A stretch of 16,653 nucleotides of DNA from CAYFLR01 sp964343805 (GTDB lineage: Bacteria > Bdellovibrionota_B > Oligoflexia > CAYFLR01), in the NCBI GenBank assembly GCA_964343805.1, contig CAYFLR010000090.1, positions 1 to 16,653 of the forward strand, given 5' to 3'. This document shows positions 14,654 to 16,653 of the stretch, one piece after another. A program made the position numbers and the translations under genes. The notes below the pieces were generated by a model. That model worked only from the letters and a program-made list of their open reading frames with translations. It searched no databases and was not told where the DNA came from. Every line of letters starts with the position of its first letter. The first letter of the stretch is position 1.

Positions 14654-15499
14654 ATGCTAAAAGTCTTACCCTTACTTTTTTTTATTTTCTGGTCTAGCCT
14701 GATATTAGGTAAATCCATTACCTTTAATTGGCAACCGGTGAGTGGAGCCGAGTATTATCAGATACAAGTCTCTAGAGATTTATCTTTTGCTAAAGTTATT
14801 TTAGATGTAACTTCTGAGCGCACCTCCATCTCATTGAATTTAAAATCAGGGTTATTTTTTTACCGGGTAAGAGCTATTGATAAGGTAAGATTAGAAGGGT
14901 ATTGGAGTCGAACAGATCGGATTTATGTGGGACCAAATAGTCCTCAATTTGTTCATCCGAATCGCGCCGAGGTGCACTACACTGCTGGTAGCCCTAAAAT
15001 TCGTTTTGAATGGAAAATAGAAGCCTCCTCTTATGATCCGCCGTCCTCGTTTATCTTAGTTATAAATGGACGTCGAATCAGCACCAGTAAAAATTGGTAT
15101 GAGATTGCTCGTCCCAGTCAGGGAGTCTATAATGCCAAGGTCAAAGCTATCTCTCGTTCTGGTAAAGAGTCTGAGTTTTCTGCTCCGGTAAAAGTACATG
15201 TGGATGGTAAAGGTCTCAGACTTTTGAAGCCCAGTCATAAAGATGTTATGCGCAATGTGAATGTGCAATTTCAGTGGGTGCCAATCCAGCAGGTGAGTGG
15301 TTATAATCTTTATATTTATAAAGACTCCTCATTGAAGAAACTATTTAAAAAGCAGTTTGTAAGAGGGTATAAGCACACCTTTGCTTTTGTGCCCAGTGGT
15401 AAATACTTTTGGTTCGTGGTAGCGGTAAAAGGGAGCAAAGAGAGTAAACTGCGCAGTCAGGTCAGAATGTTTGAAACTCTATTTTCTGTTTATTTCTAA
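14654..15499 (+). CDS. Secreted protein made of three fibronectin-like modules
   Basis: The ATG at 14654 is preferred because it gives a clean signal peptide (about 1-19, MLKVLPLLFFIFWSSLILG); a TTG at 14642 would add four residues. The mature protein is three fibronectin III/Ig-like modules: about 20-93 (ITFNWQPVSGAEYYQIQVS, then FYRVRAID), about 112-183 (IRFEWKIEASSY, then YNAKVKAISRSG) and about 200-274 (VQFQWVPIQQVSGYNLYIY, then YFWFVVAVKG). No lipobox cysteine is seen, so it is probably periplasmic or exported. The strand pattern is like the modules of the FecR protein at 6394-8043, suggesting related envelope roles. It is the last gene of the operon, overlapping or closely following the kinase, and ends 9 bp from the convergent right-edge gene. 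Confidence 0.8.
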   Translation: MLKVLPLLFFIFWSSLILGKSITFNWQPVSGAEYYQIQVSRDLSFAKVILDVTSERTSISLNLKSGLFFYRVRAIDKVRLEGYWSRTDRIYVGPNSPQFVHPNRAEVHYTAGSPKIRFEWKIEASSYDPPSSFILVINGRRISTSKNWYEIARPSQGVYNAKVKAISRSGKESEFSAPVKVHVDGKGLRLLKPSHKDVMRNVNVQFQWVPIQQVSGYNLYIYKDSSLKKLFKKQFVRGYKHTFAFVPSGKYFWFVVAVKGSKESKLRSQVRMFETLFSVYF

Positions 15500-15508
15500 A
15501 CCTGAGCA

Positions 15509-16653
15509 CTACTCGTTTAATTTTACTTTAGCCTGACGTAGAATTTCTCTTATTTCTTCTTCTGCCTCTCGATACATATTTCCTGTCAGTTGCATCTCTT
15601 CAATAATAGACTCTTTCTGCGCGAAAAAGACTTTAAGGGCTTGACCCATTGGATAATACTTATCGTTGAGCTCGCTTAATTTCAATTCTCTTTCAGCTTG
15701 GGTTTGTGCATAAATGGCCTGTTTGGCCAATTTACGTAACTCCGGCATTTGAGGAAAAGATTTATTAACTAAGCTCATCAACCAGTCTAAAAAGTTATCC
15801 GAGGTGGCTTCATCTGCCAGGTCTAAGCTTCCTCGCAGAATTTCTCCCCTACCAAATTTATGGTACTCTCCAAACATGTGATTCCAATACTCTTTGACTT
15901 CAGGGCGAATATCATTGTCGGTAAAGGGGTCATAATCTTTATCTAACTCTCGCTGTAAAATCATGCCCGGAAACTTTACGGGGAGTAATTCTTCCACCAC
16001 GCATCGTTTGAAAAAAGCCAGGCGTGAATTTTTGGCACACTCTGTTTCCCTTGGATCAACTCCGGTGAGAAATGCCTGAATAGAGTACCAAATATTGGCT
16101 ACATAGATACCTATGGCAGAAAGACCAGGAACACTGATCAGGATGACCCTAATCTTCATGGCCACTCCGGGATTATTTATTGACTTAATAAGTTCCCGAT
16201 CTAAAACGGCAAAGTATTTTGAGTCTTTCCTTGCATTCCAAAGGTTGGCTTGACTTCGGGGAGCATCTTTGACCTCTGCCCAAAATTCATGTTTGGCTAA
16301 GAGAATTTTGGCGCTAGGGGAAGGTTCCAATAGGCTCCGGTCAAATCCTTCTGGTAAAATGCGATCCAGTCGATAATCGCCGGTGACACTCTCTTCTGGG
16401 GTATTTCTTTCTTTGACTTCTTTTCCTGCAATTTCTAGTTTTCCATCCTCCATTTTGATGTATTCTGCTGCCGCTCGGCCCACCCCTATTTCTTTCAGCC
16501 AATTGAACAGTTGAGCTTGATCGGGATCGAGTTTGCCATTGCTCTTTTCAGTGAGGAGTTCAACAAATAGAATTACGAGTCTTTTTTGCAGTACGGCCTG
16601 TCCAGAAATGCGGTAGTTGACTTTACCATTATGATTTAAACGATCATAAAAGT
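15509..16653 (-). CDS. Unrecognised protein with one predicted membrane helix (partial, N-terminus outside window)
   Basis: The frame stays open from the stop at 15509 to the right edge of the window, so the GTG at 16483 is not the true start; no in-frame ATG occurs between it and the edge. At least 381 residues are visible. A single hydrophobic stretch, IRVILISVPGLSAIGIYVA (about 16097-16153 in nucleotides), suggests one membrane span. The rest is charged and largely helical, ending in a coiled-coil-like tail (EAEEEIREILRQAKVKLNE). Two cysteines just after the membrane span (ECAKNS and KRCVVEE) could form a disulfide if that part is outside the cytoplasm. I do not recognise the family. Confidence 0.8.
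   Translation of the reverse strand, partial: FYDRLNHNGKVNYRISGQAVLQKRLVILFVELLTEKSNGKLDPDQAQLFNWLKEIGVGRAAAEYIKMEDGKLEIAGKEVKERNTPEESVTGDYRLDRILPEGFDRSLLEPSPSAKILLAKHEFWAEVKDAPRSQANLWNARKDSKYFAVLDRELIKSINNPGVAMKIRVILISVPGLSAIGIYVANIWYSIQAFLTGVDPRETECAKNSRLAFFKRCVVEELLPVKFPGMILQRELDKDYDPFTDNDIRPEVKEYWNHMFGEYHKFGRGEILRGSLDLADEATSDNFLDWLMSLVNKSFPQMPELRKLAKQAIYAQTQAERELKLSELNDKYYPMGQALKVFFAQKESIIEEMQLTGNMYREAEEEIREILRQAKVKLNE

Noticed and set aside
16484..16653. True start of the right-edge gene at GTG 16483
   Set aside because: The frame remains open without a stop to the window edge, so the gene most likely begins outside.

Overview
The window is about 16.6 kb of moderately AT-rich bacterial DNA. 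It is densely packed, with short or overlapping gene junctions and many signalling proteins. The mix of proteins (TPR proteins with degenerate receivers, HAMP-SpoIIE phosphatase, FecR plus fibronectin-like envelope proteins, STAS/ATPase regulators, a bacterial PLA2-like protein) resembles what I know of Bdellovibrionota/Oligoflexia-type Gram-negative bacteria. That placement is an inference from gene content; there is no rRNA or tRNA marker to confirm it.

Left edge (1-507): a 33-bp tandem repeat, probably the Lys-rich C-terminal tail of a gene entering from the left, runs directly into a 17-bp tandem repeat. A 253-bp element at 192-444 follows; its arms form a long imperfect inverted repeat around a GC-rich hairpin, and it has no convincing coding content. 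Next comes a + strand operon (508-3506): an ABC-F ATPase, hypoxanthine phosphoribosyltransferase and a beta-carbonic anhydrase that is intact except for an apparent one-base deletion near 3279. Tandem sigma70-like promoters then precede a 724-residue pseudo-receiver/TPR protein (3636-5810).

Middle (5819-9881, minus strand): a HAMP/SpoIIE-type PP2C phosphatase with an extracytoplasmic sensor is followed 2 bp later by a membrane-anchored FecR/fibronectin-like protein, then by a small two-zinc-ribbon protein with a DUF2007-like core. Divergent from them is an L-2-hydroxyglutarate oxidase-like flavoprotein (9965-11062). It overlaps tail to tail with a secreted phospholipase A2-like protein (11059-11895, minus strand).

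Right part (12071-15499, + strand): a tight four-gene operon encodes a STAS-like protein fused to a zinc ribbon, a degenerate receiver fused to a GHKL ATPase, a soluble PAS histidine kinase, and a secreted protein of fibronectin-like modules. These modules resemble those in the FecR protein encoded 6.6 kb away. With the SpoIIE phosphatase, the window therefore holds the classes of part found in a partner-switching circuit (PP2C phosphatase, STAS antagonist, GHKL kinase), combined in unusual fusions and linked to envelope proteins of one type on both strands. That they form one circuit is a hypothesis. The window ends inside an unrecognised minus-strand protein with one predicted membrane helix (15509 to beyond 16653).
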